A stretch of DNA of 64,000 nucleotides. It comes from Puccinellia tenuiflora. Its lineage: Eukaryota; Streptophyta; Magnoliopsida; Poales; Poaceae. The stretch covers positions 731,851-795,850 of the forward strand of contig QRDG01000350.1 in NCBI GenBank assembly GCA_012064385.1. Reading direction: 5' to 3'. How positions within the stretch are numbered: position 1 is the first letter of the stretch; the number at the start of each line of letters is the position of its first letter. Under the pieces are notes generated by a model. It was not told the origin of the DNA and ran no database searches. It saw only the letters and a list, made by a program, of their open reading frames with translations. This document shows, one piece after another, positions 35,581-48,800 of this stretch. A program made the position numbers and the translations under genes.

Positions 35581-37064
35581 GGGTGTGTTTGGTAGCCTGC
35601 CTCATCCTGGCATGCCCATCTCCCCTCATACAAGCTGATCCGACCATGCTGAGATGAGAATCTCCCATGTGTTTGGTAGCCTGTCTGTGATAAGCTAGGC
35701 TGAGCTGAGATGTTGTTTGGTAGCATGTGTCTGTTTAGCCCAGCTGAGCTGATACTTTGTTTGGTAGACTGTATCTGAGTTAGATATGGTTACCTCCTTC
35801 TGAGGTGGTGAGGATACCACCACAACTGATTTGAGAACTAATAAAAACAGATGTGTACACAATGGTATTTCGATTTGAATTCTGATACAATATTTGGCAA
35901 AGTTGTCACTATATATGTAAATATAAAATGCATATTTCATCAAAAAACAAAATCATTTCAGCACATAATATTAACTTCCAGCACCAAAATAACACATTTT
36001 CAACATCATAAATAAGACTGACAACATAAGCAGATCCAAAATAAATAAATGGTCCATAGCAAATCCATAACACATAGTCTGTATCCATAAGTTCTAATTA
36101 GCATTACACAAGAGAAAGATTTTCAAGCTTCATCAACAAATACAAGTCAAAGAAGATCAGGATTCTTTGCAATGATACGCTTGAACGAGGCTTGACGAAC
36201 ATCATCTTCCATTTTCATGAAATTAAGACCTTGACCCTTGTGCTCTGTCAAATAATCTAAAACAGCCAACCGTTGTTCCATCGCAAAATCGGTAAGGTCC
36301 ATAACGGCTTTGCACAAATCAGGATGTGTTTCCGTATGGCATGTGTTATTGATAGCACTCGCCACATCACGCAATGCATCAGACATGTTGTTACATTGAA
36401 TTGTATCTTCTTCACTCAAGATAGATGCCCTCTTCCTCTTCTTATTTGCGACAGGAGGTGAAGGAGTAGTGCCACCAATGGCACTAACATCAAAGTCCAA
36501 CTCAATAGGACCGGAGCCGCCGTCGTTGGGCTTTGCACAAAAGTCTGGAGCCGCCGTCGCTGGGCCTCAATCCGGACCGGAGAAACTTGCGAGATCCATC
36601 GTAGTCACAGGGCGGACGGACAGAGGTGCGACGGGGCGGAGAAGCGGAGGGCCTACGGAGCGAGGGGCGCAGGGCGGCTGTGCGGCGAGGTGGAGCAGCG
36701 GCGAGGTGGCCGGGCGGCGTGGCGGCGGGGCGGAGGAGTGGGGCGACGGGAGGCTGGCGATAGGGCTCGGGGTGAGGAGGTGAGGGAAGGGTGTGTGCGC
36801 GATAGGTGGGGGTGAGGGTTTACCCCTTGCGGGACGGGCTGGATTTTTTCGGTTGGATGCGTGGGATGTTTTTTCGGAGCGAGACCAGCCAGGCTGACTT
36901 GCGAAGCTCGATTCCAGCTTCTCTCCTCAGCCTGGCTGGGACGCCTTTTCGGTGCGAGGTGGGCAGGGCTGGGAGGCATCACACAGGCTACCAAACAATC
37001 AAATAACTTGTGGGCATGGTTGGAGAGAGATTTTCTGGAAGGAGCCAGGCTACCAAACACACCC
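35581..37064. mobile_element. PIF/Harbinger-type element with ORF1 remnant
   Basis: The left end GGGTGTGTTTGGTAGCCTG and right end CAGGCTACCAAACACACCC form an almost exact terminal inverted repeat. TTA flanks both sides (35578-35580 and 37065-37067), the Harbinger target. The left end carries four spaced copies of GTTTGGTAG (35587, 35671, 35714, 35759) as subterminal repeats. The 1,484-bp element lacks a DDE transposase but keeps part of an ORF1-like protein, and its right part is GC-rich. It lies about 220 bp upstream of the DUF6598 start. Confidence 0.88.
36147..36500 (-). pseudogene. Harbinger ORF1 (Myb/SANT-like protein) C-terminal remnant
   Basis: The open frame encodes about 117 residues. 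A basic KKRKR stretch is followed by SDALRDVASAIN, and the end reads FKRIIAKNPDLL. The layout of basic block, helix and a short hydrophobic helix (LAVLDYLTEHKGQGLNFMKM) is that of the C-terminus of Myb/SANT-like plant proteins related to Harbinger ORF1. The N-terminal DNA-binding domain is missing and there is no ATG at the start of the frame. I read it as an internally deleted transposon gene. Confidence 0.5.
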
Positions 37065-37067
37065 TTA

Positions 37068-37990
37068 GTGGATGGTTAATTAGGAGTTATGGAATTTTGC
37101 ATGGCACGAACTTTAAAACAGCCTGGCTCTAACCTATCGAAGGAAGAATCGTCCCTTTTCTCGGATGCAACTTTGCATACAGCCAACGCGTAACACGAGA
37201 CATGCAAGTGTAAAGGAATCTTGCATAGATATCTCACACCAAATGTAGCGCGGTGCCACAACTAAAGGACGTGCATCCAAATCTCCCAACCCCCGACTAC
37301 TTTTATATGAGCTCTCAAAATTACCACATGCTTGGTTTCAACTCGACGGGCCAGACTCTGGGGTACAAAAGGTTGCACGAGTGACTGCACGTAACCAAAC
37401 CATTCATGTGTATCACAATTCCAATCTCGGGCCACCCAAACCGGGCACCAAATATGTTTGTTTTGTTCCGTTCGGGGCGATCCACAGATAAAAAAAGAGA
37501 TCCATGTCCGTCTCTGATCCGTTTTATTTTTCCAGGTCTGGGTTTGGCCTTTTTTGTTGCTCTTTTTGCTAAATTCACTCTAATTTATAGATAAATAACA
37601 AATAAATCATCTAAAAATAGATAAACAACATGGTTCATTTGCAACATAGTTCGCACAATAAAACAAATAACATAGTTCACACAATAAAATAAATAAGATA
37701 GTTAGCACAATAGAACAAAATAGAGAGGAGACACTACTAGTTTCTAGGCGAACCCATGTATGCTCAATCTCTGAAGTTGATCGTGGGTATATCGATCACG
37801 CAACTCATGATGCACGTGAGGTACTGCTGAAACATCGATGGTCCAGACGCGGGCTCGACCAATCCCCCTGAAATTCCTACACTTGGTCATATTTGCTTTC
37901 ATCACCCTCATCCTCATTAATCTGTTGTGCATATCACACAAACGGTCATCACCTCCCACATCATCTCCTTGCTTATGTTCTGGCAGGGTG
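37068..37990. other. repeat-rich spacer with a short open frame
   Basis: Positions 37640-37715 hold three loose copies of ACATAGTTCACACAATAAAA. A minus-strand frame (37744-37959) reads MRVMKANMTKCRNFRGIGR and ends HHELRDRYTHDQLQRLSIHG. It may be the tail of a decayed transposase, but I could not assign it. Confidence 0.3.
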
Positions 37991-39577
37991 TGATACGTCT
38001 CCGACGTATCTATAATTTTTTATGTTCCATGCTTGATTATATATATCAGTGCCACATGTTTTTATAATGTTTTTATATCATTTTGGCATAATTTATGGAA
38101 GTAACCTATTAACATGCCCAGTGCCAGTTCCTGTTTTCTGCTGTCTTTTTGTTTCAGAAAAGTTGTTCTGGGAAGTTTCTCGGATTACGCTGAAAATTTA
38201 CAGAAATTATTTCCAATATGAAACGAAGACGGAGCCAGAAGGGGGCCTGCAGGAGGGCCCCACAGCCTTCAGGTGGCACCTAGCCGCGGCCCCACCCTTG
38301 GCCGCGTGGGGGTCCCACCTGGAGCCCTCGTCCACCGCCTCGCGTCGCCTCTTCGCCTATAAATTCACTCCTGACCTAAAAACCGAGGGAGGCCGATCAT
38401 ATTTTTCAGAAGATGTCCGAGGCCGCTGCCATCTCAAGCTCTAGTTCGGGAGGGTTCTGCAGCTCTTCCCGGCACCCTACCGGAGAGGGGAATCGACATC
38501 GGCGGCATCTACACCACCATGCCTGCCTCCGGAGTGATGCGTGAGTAGTCCACCACGGGACTACGGGTCCATAACAGTAGCTAGATGGTTGTCTCTCCTC
38601 CTTGTACTCCATTGTTTAGATTTTGTGAGCTGCCTATCATGATCAAGATCATATTATTTGTAACTGCTACATGATTGTGTTTGCATGGATCCGATGAATT
38701 GTGGAAGTCATTACTTTTGTTCATCTTTGTGTTATGTTTTATCTATGATCCTGTATGCTCTCCGATGCTAGTGGATGCTTTGGCCATGTAATTATTAGTG
38801 ATGCATGAGGGAGTATTTATGCTAGATAGTGGGTTCATGCCTCTCTTTGTCTAAGTTCGGTGACAGGAACGGTTAAGGCTAGAGATGTGCTGTTGCCACT
38901 AGGGAGAAAATAGCGGTGTGATTTCCTCGTGTTATTTACATTGCTTACATTATGCACTTTGCTTATTGCAATGATCTATTTCTTGCAACTTAATACTTTT
39001 GGGTGACATGCTGGATAGCGATCCCGGGGTGGATTATTAGTCATAGATGCAGTTGGATAACGGTCTATGTAATTTGACGTAATTCCCATATTAGATGAAA
39101 CGGTGAACTATATTGTTTTATGATAGCATTGCTATGCGCCCACAATTCTGTCAATTGCATGCTGTAATTTGTTTACCCATCATGTATACCTTTTGGAGAT
39201 ACACCTCTAGTGAACTGTGGACCTCGGTCCTGTTTTCCTACATTGCTTACAACCGTTTTAATAGCTTTTCATCATCATTTACTTGCTGGTCATATTTCAC
39301 TCTCATCATATTTTACACTTGCATATTTAATTCTTTGTGTTCGGCAAGCCAGACAGATTGACAACCTCTCTGTTTTCGCTAAGGCAAAGTACTTGTTTGT
39401 GATTGTGTGCAGGCCCGCGTTGATCTACAAGCGAGAGTAGATTGACAGCTCACTAAGCCTTCTCCAAGTCCTACTGGATCTGACAATCTTGGTTTTGTAA
39501 TCAAGGGAAAACTGCCGCTTTGCTACATCATACCTTCCTCTTGGGGTCTCCCAGCGAACGTGTGATCCACGCCATCA
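37991..39577 (+). mobile_element. TGATACGTC-type LTR-like element, plus orientation
   Basis: It starts TGATACGTCTCCGACGTATC and ends GATCCACGCCATCA, both characteristic of a repeated LTR-like unit in wheat. A CTATAAATTC promoter motif lies near 38357, followed by a CACCCTACCGGAGAGGGG block and a long AT-rich body. No gag or pol is present. The flanking pentamers (GGGTG and AGCCT) differ, so a solo LTR cannot be proven by a duplication. Confidence 0.65.
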
Positions 39578-39601
39578 AGCCTGTTTTCTTAGAAAAGAAC
39601 T

Positions 39602-40888
39602 TGATGTCTACTTAACGTTTCTATTCTTGTAGACAGTGTTGGGCCTCCAAGTGCAGAGGTTTGTAGGACAACAACAATTTTCTCTTAAGTGAGTAACCCA
39701 AGGTTTATCGAATCCACGGGAGGAAGAGGTTGAATGTATCCCCTCTCAAACAACCCTGCAATTAAGATAGAAGAAGTCTCTTTTGTCCCCAACACACCTA
39801 ATATAATTGTCAGTTGTATAGGTGTACGAGTTCGGCGAAGAGACAGTAAAATACAAGTGATATGGATGGTAAAAGGTGAATTTGTAATTCTGTAATAAAA
39901 ATGGCAGCAAGCAAACATGTAACAAAAGTGACTAGAAATGGTGTTCTGATGATTGGAAACATGGCCTAGGGATCCTACTTTCGCTAGGGATCTCTCTCAA
40001 CATGTTAGCACAACTGAAAGCATGCAAGTGCTACTCGGAATTATCCTTTTCCTTGATATAACAAGGGTATTATGCATAGGGCTACAAAAGCACACCTCAA
40101 AGTCTGAGTAAACAAACACAACAATTCCACAAAGAATAAACATGGTAAATATCACTCTAGATAATATGTCAAGGAGTCACACGCGCGCCCTGTCTGTCAC
40201 CAAGGCTTTGTGTTGTCACAACTCTAGAAATTATACTAGACAAACCAATTGAGTAGCATAACATTACATAAGAATTCAGCCGTACTAACAATGCTCACGA
40301 TCACATAAAGATCACACCATGGGAGAGAGAGATAACCACATAGCTACAGTAGAGCCCTCAGCCCCGATGAAGAACTACTCCCGGCGCATCATGGGAGGCA
40401 GCAACGGCGATGAAGATGGCTCCTGGGGCAATTCCCAATCCCGGCAGGGTGCCGGAACAGGAACTCTATCCCCCGAATTAGGGTTTTTGGTGGCGGCAGC
40501 GCTCAGATGTGTTTCTGGTGAAAAGCTTCGATGTTCCAGCATTTTTAGGTCAGGAGCAAATATATAGGCGAAGAGGCGGCGCGAGGGGGTAGACGAGCCG
40601 TCCAGGTGGCACCCGGCCGCCACCCAAGGTCCAACCGCGCCTGGGTGGCACCTGGAGGCTGTGGGCCTCCCCTGGACTTGTCCTTCTGGCTCCCGAAGTC
40701 TTTTGGCGAAAAAGAATTTCTGTAATTTTTTGGAAATTTTCGGAGCACTTTGGATTTTGGACATTTTCTGCAATGCACAGACATAATAAACAGAAACTGG
40801 CACTCGGCATCTTGTCAATAGGTTAGTTCCATAAAATATGCCAAAATGATGTAAAACATAATAAAAACATGTGGCACTGATATATAAT
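39602..40888 (-). mobile_element. TGATACGTC-type LTR-like element, minus orientation
   Basis: In reverse orientation its promoter part (40300-40888) matches 38040-38450 of the neighbour. Shared features include the GTGCCACATGTTTTTAT block, the glycine-box-like CACCCTGCCGG and the TATAGGCGAAGAGGCG leader. The other end begins TGATGTCTACTTAACG at 39602 and carries GGGCCTCCAAGTGCAGAGGT. The TGATACGTC end is missing near 40888. It is a diverged relative, not a recent copy. Confidence 0.6.
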
Positions 40889-42330
40889 TGATGACGGGAT
40901 TGATGAGAGTGTTCTTCTCCCTCAACAATGCCAACAAATACTCTTGATACCCTAAAAGGAAAATAATATATTAGGGATAGGTTGAGCCTCCAAGTGCAGA
41001 GTATGTAGAAGTGCAAGCTTTTTCCCCAAGAGGGTGACTCGAGGGTTTAATATCGAACTCTCGGGGAATCAGTAGTAGGGATTTTATCTTCTTGTCCTTC
41101 TCTAGATTTCCTGCAAACAAAGTAGATTGCTTTGTGCCCTCAACCTCACCAAGTGGTTGTCAAGCACAAGGTGTGAGAATGATATTAAGATAATAATGGA
41201 TGAAAACTAGTAAATAAATATGCAATGGTGGTAAGTAAATATGCAAGGATGATAGTAATGATGATGGATGATATTTTTGGGGTTTTTATATGTGAATGCA
41301 AGAAGTAAAAGTATTTTTGTATTTTCTGATTTTAAAATGGCTGAATGTAGATGATGCTTAAAAGTGGTTGGAAAGTTGTTTCTTATGATTAAAAATGGAC
41401 CGGGGTTCATGGTTTCACAAATGCACTCTCTCTTTAATATAGTGTGGCAAATAAGTAGACATAGGATTAACATATGAGATTGCAAACAAGTTTAATGACA
41501 TGTTACTAATTATATGGGCATCACGTCCTAACATAGAGACCTTTTGATTATTAGTCTCACTTATACTCCACCAAGATGTGAACTAAATCATAGCACCTCA
41601 GTAATTAAGATGACTCAGAGTATAGCTTTAAGATTAATGACATGAAGTGAAAATAAACACATGTTGGATCTAGTCTTAGGTAGAGGCTTGTCACTCCTCA
41701 CACCTTGCAACATGGTATTTTGGTTTATCCCTAGTGAGGCAACAAAGTAAGGTAAACACCCAATGGATCATGATATTAAGTTGTCAGCTTATCACATCAC
41801 CAACCCCGTTACTCATAAACAAGCTTGATCAAAACAAGGATACAAGAACGGGGTACATAATATGCATCTACTTTCATAACTAAAATAAACATTGCAATCT
41901 CAACATATATTAACTCATAGAAAGATCCAGCACAAAGGTAATACAACGATGACCGTAATCATGTTCGGCAGCTCATACGGTGCTAATTAGTGAAGCTCAA
42001 GAGAGAGAGATACATATGCTACTGCCACAAACCCATAGTCCAGAGGTGGACTACTCCCTCTTCATCATGCAGACGGTGGAGATGTCGATGGAGAAGAAGG
42101 AGACCTCTCCGGCAGGGCTCCGCCGGAGTTTCCCCCCTCCAATCTGCAGCCTCCTGGTCTCTGATTCTTGTTTCTCTCGTATGGCAGCTCTCCCATCGAA
42201 GAACGTCGGGGGGCTCTTTATATAGGCATTTTTAGGTCACGAGGATGCTTCAGGGCGAAGGATCGTCGCAAACGGGGCCACGAGGGCGAAAAGAAGTGGG
42301 CCCACGCGGCTACAGTACCAGGCCGCGTGG
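40889..42330 (-). mobile_element. third TGATACGTC-type LTR-like unit, truncated by the gypsy element
   Basis: GAGCCTCCAAGTGCAGAG at 40984 repeats the motif of the preceding unit. A promoter-like end with CTTTATATAGG near 42216 and a CTCCGGCAGGG block near 42107 lies in the same reverse orientation. The sequence stops at the gypsy LTR (42331) and does not resume after 56275. Open frames at 41980-42235 are not convincing genes. Confidence 0.5.
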
Positions 42331-42789
42331 TGTCGTGGGGTTACTCTTTGACTACCCCACGGTGGTGATACCTGGGTCACGCCAAGTCCATTAACCCTAT
42401 GGCGAGGGTCCAAGGAAGGCCCAAGAAGGACGACGTGCGGCCCAAGATAGTCGACGTAGGTCATCGCCCCTGATCGTCCTGTAGGTGCCATCGGCGCCGT
42501 TCACCCGAGACCCAGCCTATCATATAAAGACTGGGAGGGTCCCTCGTCTAGGGTAACTCAACTCCAGCTCATAGCCGCCAGCTTAAACCCTAGCGAGATC
42601 TCCATCTCGCCATTGTAGCCACGCTCAACATCAATACCAACAAGCAGGAAGTAGGGTGTTATCCTCCGGGAGCCTGAACCTGGGTAAAACCTCGCCTGTT
42701 AGCCGTCGTGATCACCAGCGCTCACCTCTCTCCCCCTCAATCAACCCGGGGTGCTCAACCCAGGGATTTGCCGAGTCACAACCTCGTCA
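42331..42789 (+). repeat. gypsy 5' LTR
   Basis: It starts TGTCGTGGGGTTACTC and ends CAACCTCGTCA. A CATATAAAGA TATA-type motif lies at 42521-42530. It pairs with 55815-56275. Confidence 0.95.
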
Positions 42790-42807
42790 ATTGGCGCCGT
42801 CTGTGGG
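42790..42807 (+). promoter_or_regulatory. gypsy primer-binding site
   Basis: ATTGGCGCCGTCTGTGGG directly follows the LTR. The TGGCGCC core is the usual start of PBSs in Tat/Athila-group elements. I did not determine the matching tRNA with certainty. Confidence 0.8.
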
Positions 42808-42827
42808 AAAGAACGAGCGTTGGAACC

Positions 42828-45800
42828 ATGGTCGCTCCGGCTCCATCAACCTTGAAGACCGACGCCTGCACTAGGGAGCCAATCCGGTCCAGCTCCCTCG
42901 AGTATGTCAGCCACCCGCCGGCTCATCGCTCGGCGTACGCTGAACTGAGTGAAGGTACGTGGATCACCTTTGGTACCATGCGTTACCTCATAAACAGCTA
43001 CGGAACGCTCCGATCTACGGTGGCCGCGCTACGCGCGGAGACGATACCCGCGTCTGCATCGACTACGTCGACCACGCCTCCACCCGCCGTGGAGATCGCA
43101 TCTGCTGCGAATGCAGCGATCGCGTCTTCGACTGCCGCGAAGATCGCATCTGCCACGACTACAACGACCACGTCATCACCCGCTGTGATCGCATCTACCG
43201 CGACTGCGACGATCGCATCCCCGACTGCCGTGAAGATCGCGCGCGTCTCGACCGCACCAACTGCCTCCATGGCGAAGATCGCGCCCGACGCGACCAAGAC
43301 ACCCGCACCTCCGGCTGCCAAGGAGATCGCGTCGGCGGTGACCCCTGCGCGGATCAAGTCTACTTCGACTACCTTGGTCGCGTCGCGGACAAGGCCAAGA
43401 TCTACATCGACTCCGACTACGCCGGCCACGCCTTCGCGTCGCGAGATCACCCGCAAGCCAACCGCACCCGCGTCGACGACAGCGACTCCATTCCTCGCGT
43501 CCGCGGTGAAGGCCGCGAAACCCTACGGAAAGAACCTCAACGGCAACTGTGGTACCCACCACGTTGGAGCCATTTTCGACTCCGAGCACGGCTCGGATGA
43601 AGGAAGCAGCAGTGGAAGCATCAGCCCCACTTCCCGGGTTTACCCCGCACAAGTCTACATGACCGGCCCGGCGCGGGCCAACGGCGACGAACCCGCATAT
43701 CCACTGGAGGTGGTCATGCCGGATCAGACACGGCTCACCATCACCCGCGACATGGCAATCAGAGCCCTGAAGCACGTCGAGGAGGGAATATACCCCCCAC
43801 CAGACGCACCCCGAGAGGACCTTTTGGCGGTCCAGTATCTGCTGCGGAAAGAAGGCGAACGACTCCGTGCAGAGAAGGCCGAGCTGCTCCGACGCAAGGA
43901 GGAAGCCGACGCGGCGAGTGCCAGGAGGGCCGCGTATTCATTCACTGCTGCCTCGACAGAGGTCTCACAAGGAGCAAGGCGCCACAGGCCCCGCGTGCCT
44001 CGGATGACAGAGGCCGAACGCGCCGGAATTACCCGCAACCTCGAGTCGTCATACATGACTGAAGATTCAGACGGGATACCCGTCCCCAAGACACCCGGAG
44101 CTGCCCTCATGGCAGTCGAAACATACCTGCGACTGACGCAGCCGCCTGAGGGTGACGCCCGCGCTCTCCTCCACAAGCAACAGATCATGTCCATCAAGGC
44201 AGTCGAAGAAGCTCTGGCGAACAAGGCGCCAACAGAAAGGGCGCAAGAGAATCGGGGTCGCCGCGACCGCGAAACCGCAGCGCTCGCAGGCCCAGCTCCA
44301 AGACAGCCGCGACAGCCGCAGCCAGGCGAAGACCTCCGCAATGTCATCACGCAGAGGACGGTAGATCGCAACCGCACCCAGCGGATTGTCAGCACACCCA
44401 ATGCTGACGACCACGACGATAGCGAATTCGAGCCACGCGGTGCCCCATGCTTCAGCTTCAACATCCGCGACACAAGAATGCCCAAGGGCTTCAAGCTCAC
44501 GGCAGAAGTGGTCAAATACGACGGAAAGCAGGACCCGAGAGACTGGCTGGAGGACTACCTCATAGCCTGTAGTTGCCAGGGCGGTACTTCGACTACAGCC
44601 ATGCAGTACATCCAGCTGATGCTCACAGGATCTGCACGCGGGTGGCTCAACACTCAACCCAAGGACGCCTTCAGCACATGGGACGAGTTCGCGGATGCCT
44701 TCGTCAAGAGCTTCCTGGGGACATACTCAAGGCCGACAACTTTCGTCGAGATCCAAGCATGCAAACAAGGATGGGACGAGCCGCTCCGGTCCTACATCCA
44801 GCGGTGGACCCTGCTCCGCAACACCATGGAAGCCACCTCGGAAGACCGGGTGATGGATGCCTTCATGCACGGCGTTTACCGCCGCGACCTCCGCGAGGAA
44901 TTTGGTAGGCTCCGGCCGAGAAACATGATTGACCTCATGAAGATAGCCAACCAGTGGGCAGACGGAGAGGACTCGGTGCGTGATACTCCACGAGACGAGG
45001 CTGGACCAAGCAACTGGCGGGAAGGCCGCCAGAAGAAGAAGCCGCGTTTCCACGGCAATGACTCAATAGAGTTAGTAGCGGCGGGATTCGAAACCCCCCG
45101 CGAGAATGAAGCATACGACAGCAATCGCCAGTACAGTCGAAGCGGCGACGACCAGAGTCGCCAATACAGCCAAGGGCAATTCAACCGAAGTGGTGGCAGC
45201 ACCTACCGTGGCGATGGGAGCCGCAAGCGAGAGTGGCAGAGGCGCACGCTGACTCCGGAGGAAGAGCTAGAGCAACCTTGCAAGCACCACATGTTCAGGA
45301 ACCCGGAAACGGGCAAGTGGGGATCCCGTCACCTGTTGAAGGACTGCAAGAAGGCACACAGGATATACCAGGCAATGCAGAAGATAGTCGCTCAGCCAGC
45401 CATGCAGGTGGCTCCCCAGGCAGCACCCGTAGCGTAGGCAGTCGCGCAGCTGGCTCTCCAAGCAGCACCCGCACCCGCGCCTGCAGTCGCTAACCCAGCA
45501 CAGGCAGCGGCAGCTTTTTATCCACAGCAGCAGCCGCAGCAAGAAGCCCCTGACGCATATCCAGTGGCACGTGGACAGCTCAACATGATACAGAAGGGCC
45601 GCCCTTCAAACAGGACACAGAAGATCATCACCCGCCCAGTCTACCAGGCTGTCACCTGTCCACCCGCAGCACCCGAATACCTGAGAGGGTCAGAGACACC
45701 GATCATGTTCTCCAGAGCAGATCATCCACCTGCGGTACCACGACCCGGGCACGCCGCTCTGGTAGTCGAAGCTCTGATCGGGGATTACACCTTGAAAAAG

Positions 45801-48800
45801 GTGTTCATGGACGGAGGCAGCGGCATCAACATTATCTTCGCCGACACCCTCAGAAGAATGAACAGGCCAACAACAAACTTGGCGCCATCAGGGACCACCT
45901 TCCATGGCATAGTACCAGGGCAAGCAGTCACGCCCATGGGAGCAATCACACTCGACGTCATCTTCGGCACACCCGACAACTTCCAGAGGGAGGCGATCGA
46001 CTTCGAGTTAGTCGACTGGAAGTCGCAGTACCATGCGATACTCGGGCGCCCAACCTTTGCCAGATTCATGGCGATACCTCACTACGCCTATCTGATGCTT
46101 AAGATGCCTGGACCCAAGGGCGTCATCACGGTGCACGGCGACTTCGACCGCTCCAACAGCTGCGACCGCGAATTCAGCCAGATCTCTGAATTCTTCGGAA
46201 TGGAGGAGCACCTTGCGATGATGGCAGTCGACAACGACAAAACCATTTTCCCGCCACGCAAGAAACCAGCCAAGGACTCTGCCTTCAACACGACTGACGA
46301 CACAAGAACCCATCAAGTCCACCCGACGAACGCCAGCAAGACAGTCAAGGTGTCGACAAGCCTGCCTATCGCATAGGAAGGCGCGCTCGTCGAGTTTCTA
46401 CGTGAGAACTGGGAGATCTTCGCCTGGCAACCTTCTGACATGCCAGGCATACCCAGGGAACTCGCCGAGCACTCCTTACGCGTCCACAAGGACGCCAGAC
46501 CCGTCAAGCAGACCATGCGACGCTTTTCGGGTCCCAAGCGAGACGCCATCAGCAAGGAGATCGACCGGCTGCTCCATGCCGGATTCATCCGGGAAATCAA
46601 GGACTCGGACTGGGTAGCGAACCCGGTCCTGGTGGAGAAGAAGAAGACGAAGAAACTCCGCATGTGCGTCGACTTCACCGCCATCAACAAGTGCTGCCCC
46701 AAGGACCACTTTCCGCTTCCGCGGATAGACCAGATCATCGACTCGACTGCAGGCTGCGCGCGCCTATCCTTCCTGGACGCCTACTCCGGGTACCAGTAGA
46801 TAAGGATGAAAGTCGAAGATGAAGAGAAGACTGCATTTATCACACCCCATGGTGTGTTCTGCTACCAAATGATGCCCTTCGGGTTGAAGAACGCTGGAGC
46901 CACATACCAGCGCATGATGCAAGCTTGCCTGAAGGAGCTAATAGGAAAGATCGTACAAGTCTACGTCGACGACATAGTCATCACCACTCGAACGGAGGAC
47001 AGTTTAATTGCTGACCTCCGCAAAGTCTTCGTCGCACTCAACGAGTACCAGATCAAGCTGAATCCGGACAAGTGTGTTTTCGGCGTGCCAGCCGGAGAAC
47101 TGCTCGGGTACCTCGTCTCGGCAAGAGGAATCGAAGCCAACCCTGAGAAGGTGCAAAACATACTCGCAATGCCAGCACCGACCAAGCTTCATGAAGTGCA
47201 ACGCCTAGCCGGCCGAGTCGCAACTCTCAGCCGGTTCATTAGTAAGTTGGGAGAAAAGGCCCTGCCTTTCTACCAACTGATGAAAAAGACGGATAAATTC
47301 GAGTGGACAGAAGAAGCGCAAGACGTGTTCGACAAGCTCAAGAAAACCCTCACGACTCCTCCAGTACTGGTGGCGCCACTGGAGAACGAGCCGCTGTACC
47401 TCTACATGTCGGCCACGAACAGAGTGGTCAGCACAGTACTCATCGTCGAACGAGGAGAAGAAGGGCACAGCCACCCTGTTCAGCGACCCGTCTACTTTCT
47501 TAGCGAGGTGCTAACCCTCTCCAAGCAGCGATACCCGCATTACCAGAAGCTAGCGTACGGAGTCTTCATGACATCAAGGAAGGTCGTCCACTACTTCTCC
47601 GAGCACACCATCACGGTGGTAAGCTCCTCTGGGCTCTCCGACATCCTCACCAACCAAGCCGCGACAGGACGAGTTGCCAAGTGGGTCGTCGAGTTAGGAC
47701 CCTGGGGGCTGAAGTATGCGCACCCGAAGGCAATCAAGGCCCAAGTTCTTCCAGAATTCACCACAGAGTGGATAGAGGCCCAGCTACCAGACGTACCCGA
47801 TTTGTCCAACGCATGGACAATGTACTTCGACGGGTCCAAGAAGTTCAGGTCAGCAGGGGCGGGAGTCGTCCTCATCTCACCCAAAGGCGACAAACTGAAG
47901 TATGTACTGCAAATGGACTTCCCAACACCCTCCAACAACGAGGCAGAGTACGAAGCCCTGATCCACGACATGCGGATGGCCAAAAACTGCGGCGCTACTC
48001 ACCTGATGATCTACGGAGACTCCTACCTTGTCGTGCAGCAAACCATGAAGCAATGTGACGCCATCGCCGACAACATGATAGCCTACAGGGACCTATACAA
48101 CCAGCTGGAAGGCACCTTCGACGGCTGCGAGCTGCGGCACATCGGCCGCGAGAGCAACGAGGAAGCCGACATCCTCGCCAACCTAGGCTCAGACAAAGCA
48201 CCGGTGCCACCTGGAGTCTTCCTCGAGTGCATCACACAACGCTCCATCAAGCTCCGGCCTGCGCCGGGACCCTCTACACCGACAACGAGCAACACTAACC
48301 CGCCAAGCACGGAGACGAAACCCATGGAGGTAATGCTGGTCGAACCCACATGGACAAGCCCATAGCTGGCCTACATACTGCATCAGAAGGTGCCAGCAAA
48401 CCCAGTCGAAGCCAAGCGCGTCGTCCGTCGCTCCAAGGGCTTCACCGTCATCAACGGGGAACTCTACAAGCGAAGCATCTCAGGAGTCCTCCAAAGGTGC
48501 ATCGACCCAGTCGACGGTCAAGCCATCTTACTCAAGATCCACGCTGGCATCTGCGGACACCACGCCAGCAGTCGAGCCTTGGTGGCCAAAGCCCTACGAG
48601 CAAGGTTCTACTGGCCCACCGCAATGCAAGACACAGAAGAACTCGTGAGGAAATGCATCGGCTGCCAGGAGTTCGCCAACAAGCCGCACGCACCAGCATC
48701 AGCGCTGAAGACCATACCACTCGCATGGCCCTTCGCTCAATGGGGGCTAGACATGGTGGGTCTACTCAAGAAGTCTTCTCCGGGCGGACACACTCATCTC

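Noticed and set aside
42959..43600. 213-residue overlapping ORF with repeated DR and CRED motifs
   Set aside because: It lies in another frame of the Ala/Thr-rich gag N-terminus; the repeat character comes from the gag DNA, and no start context or domain supports it.
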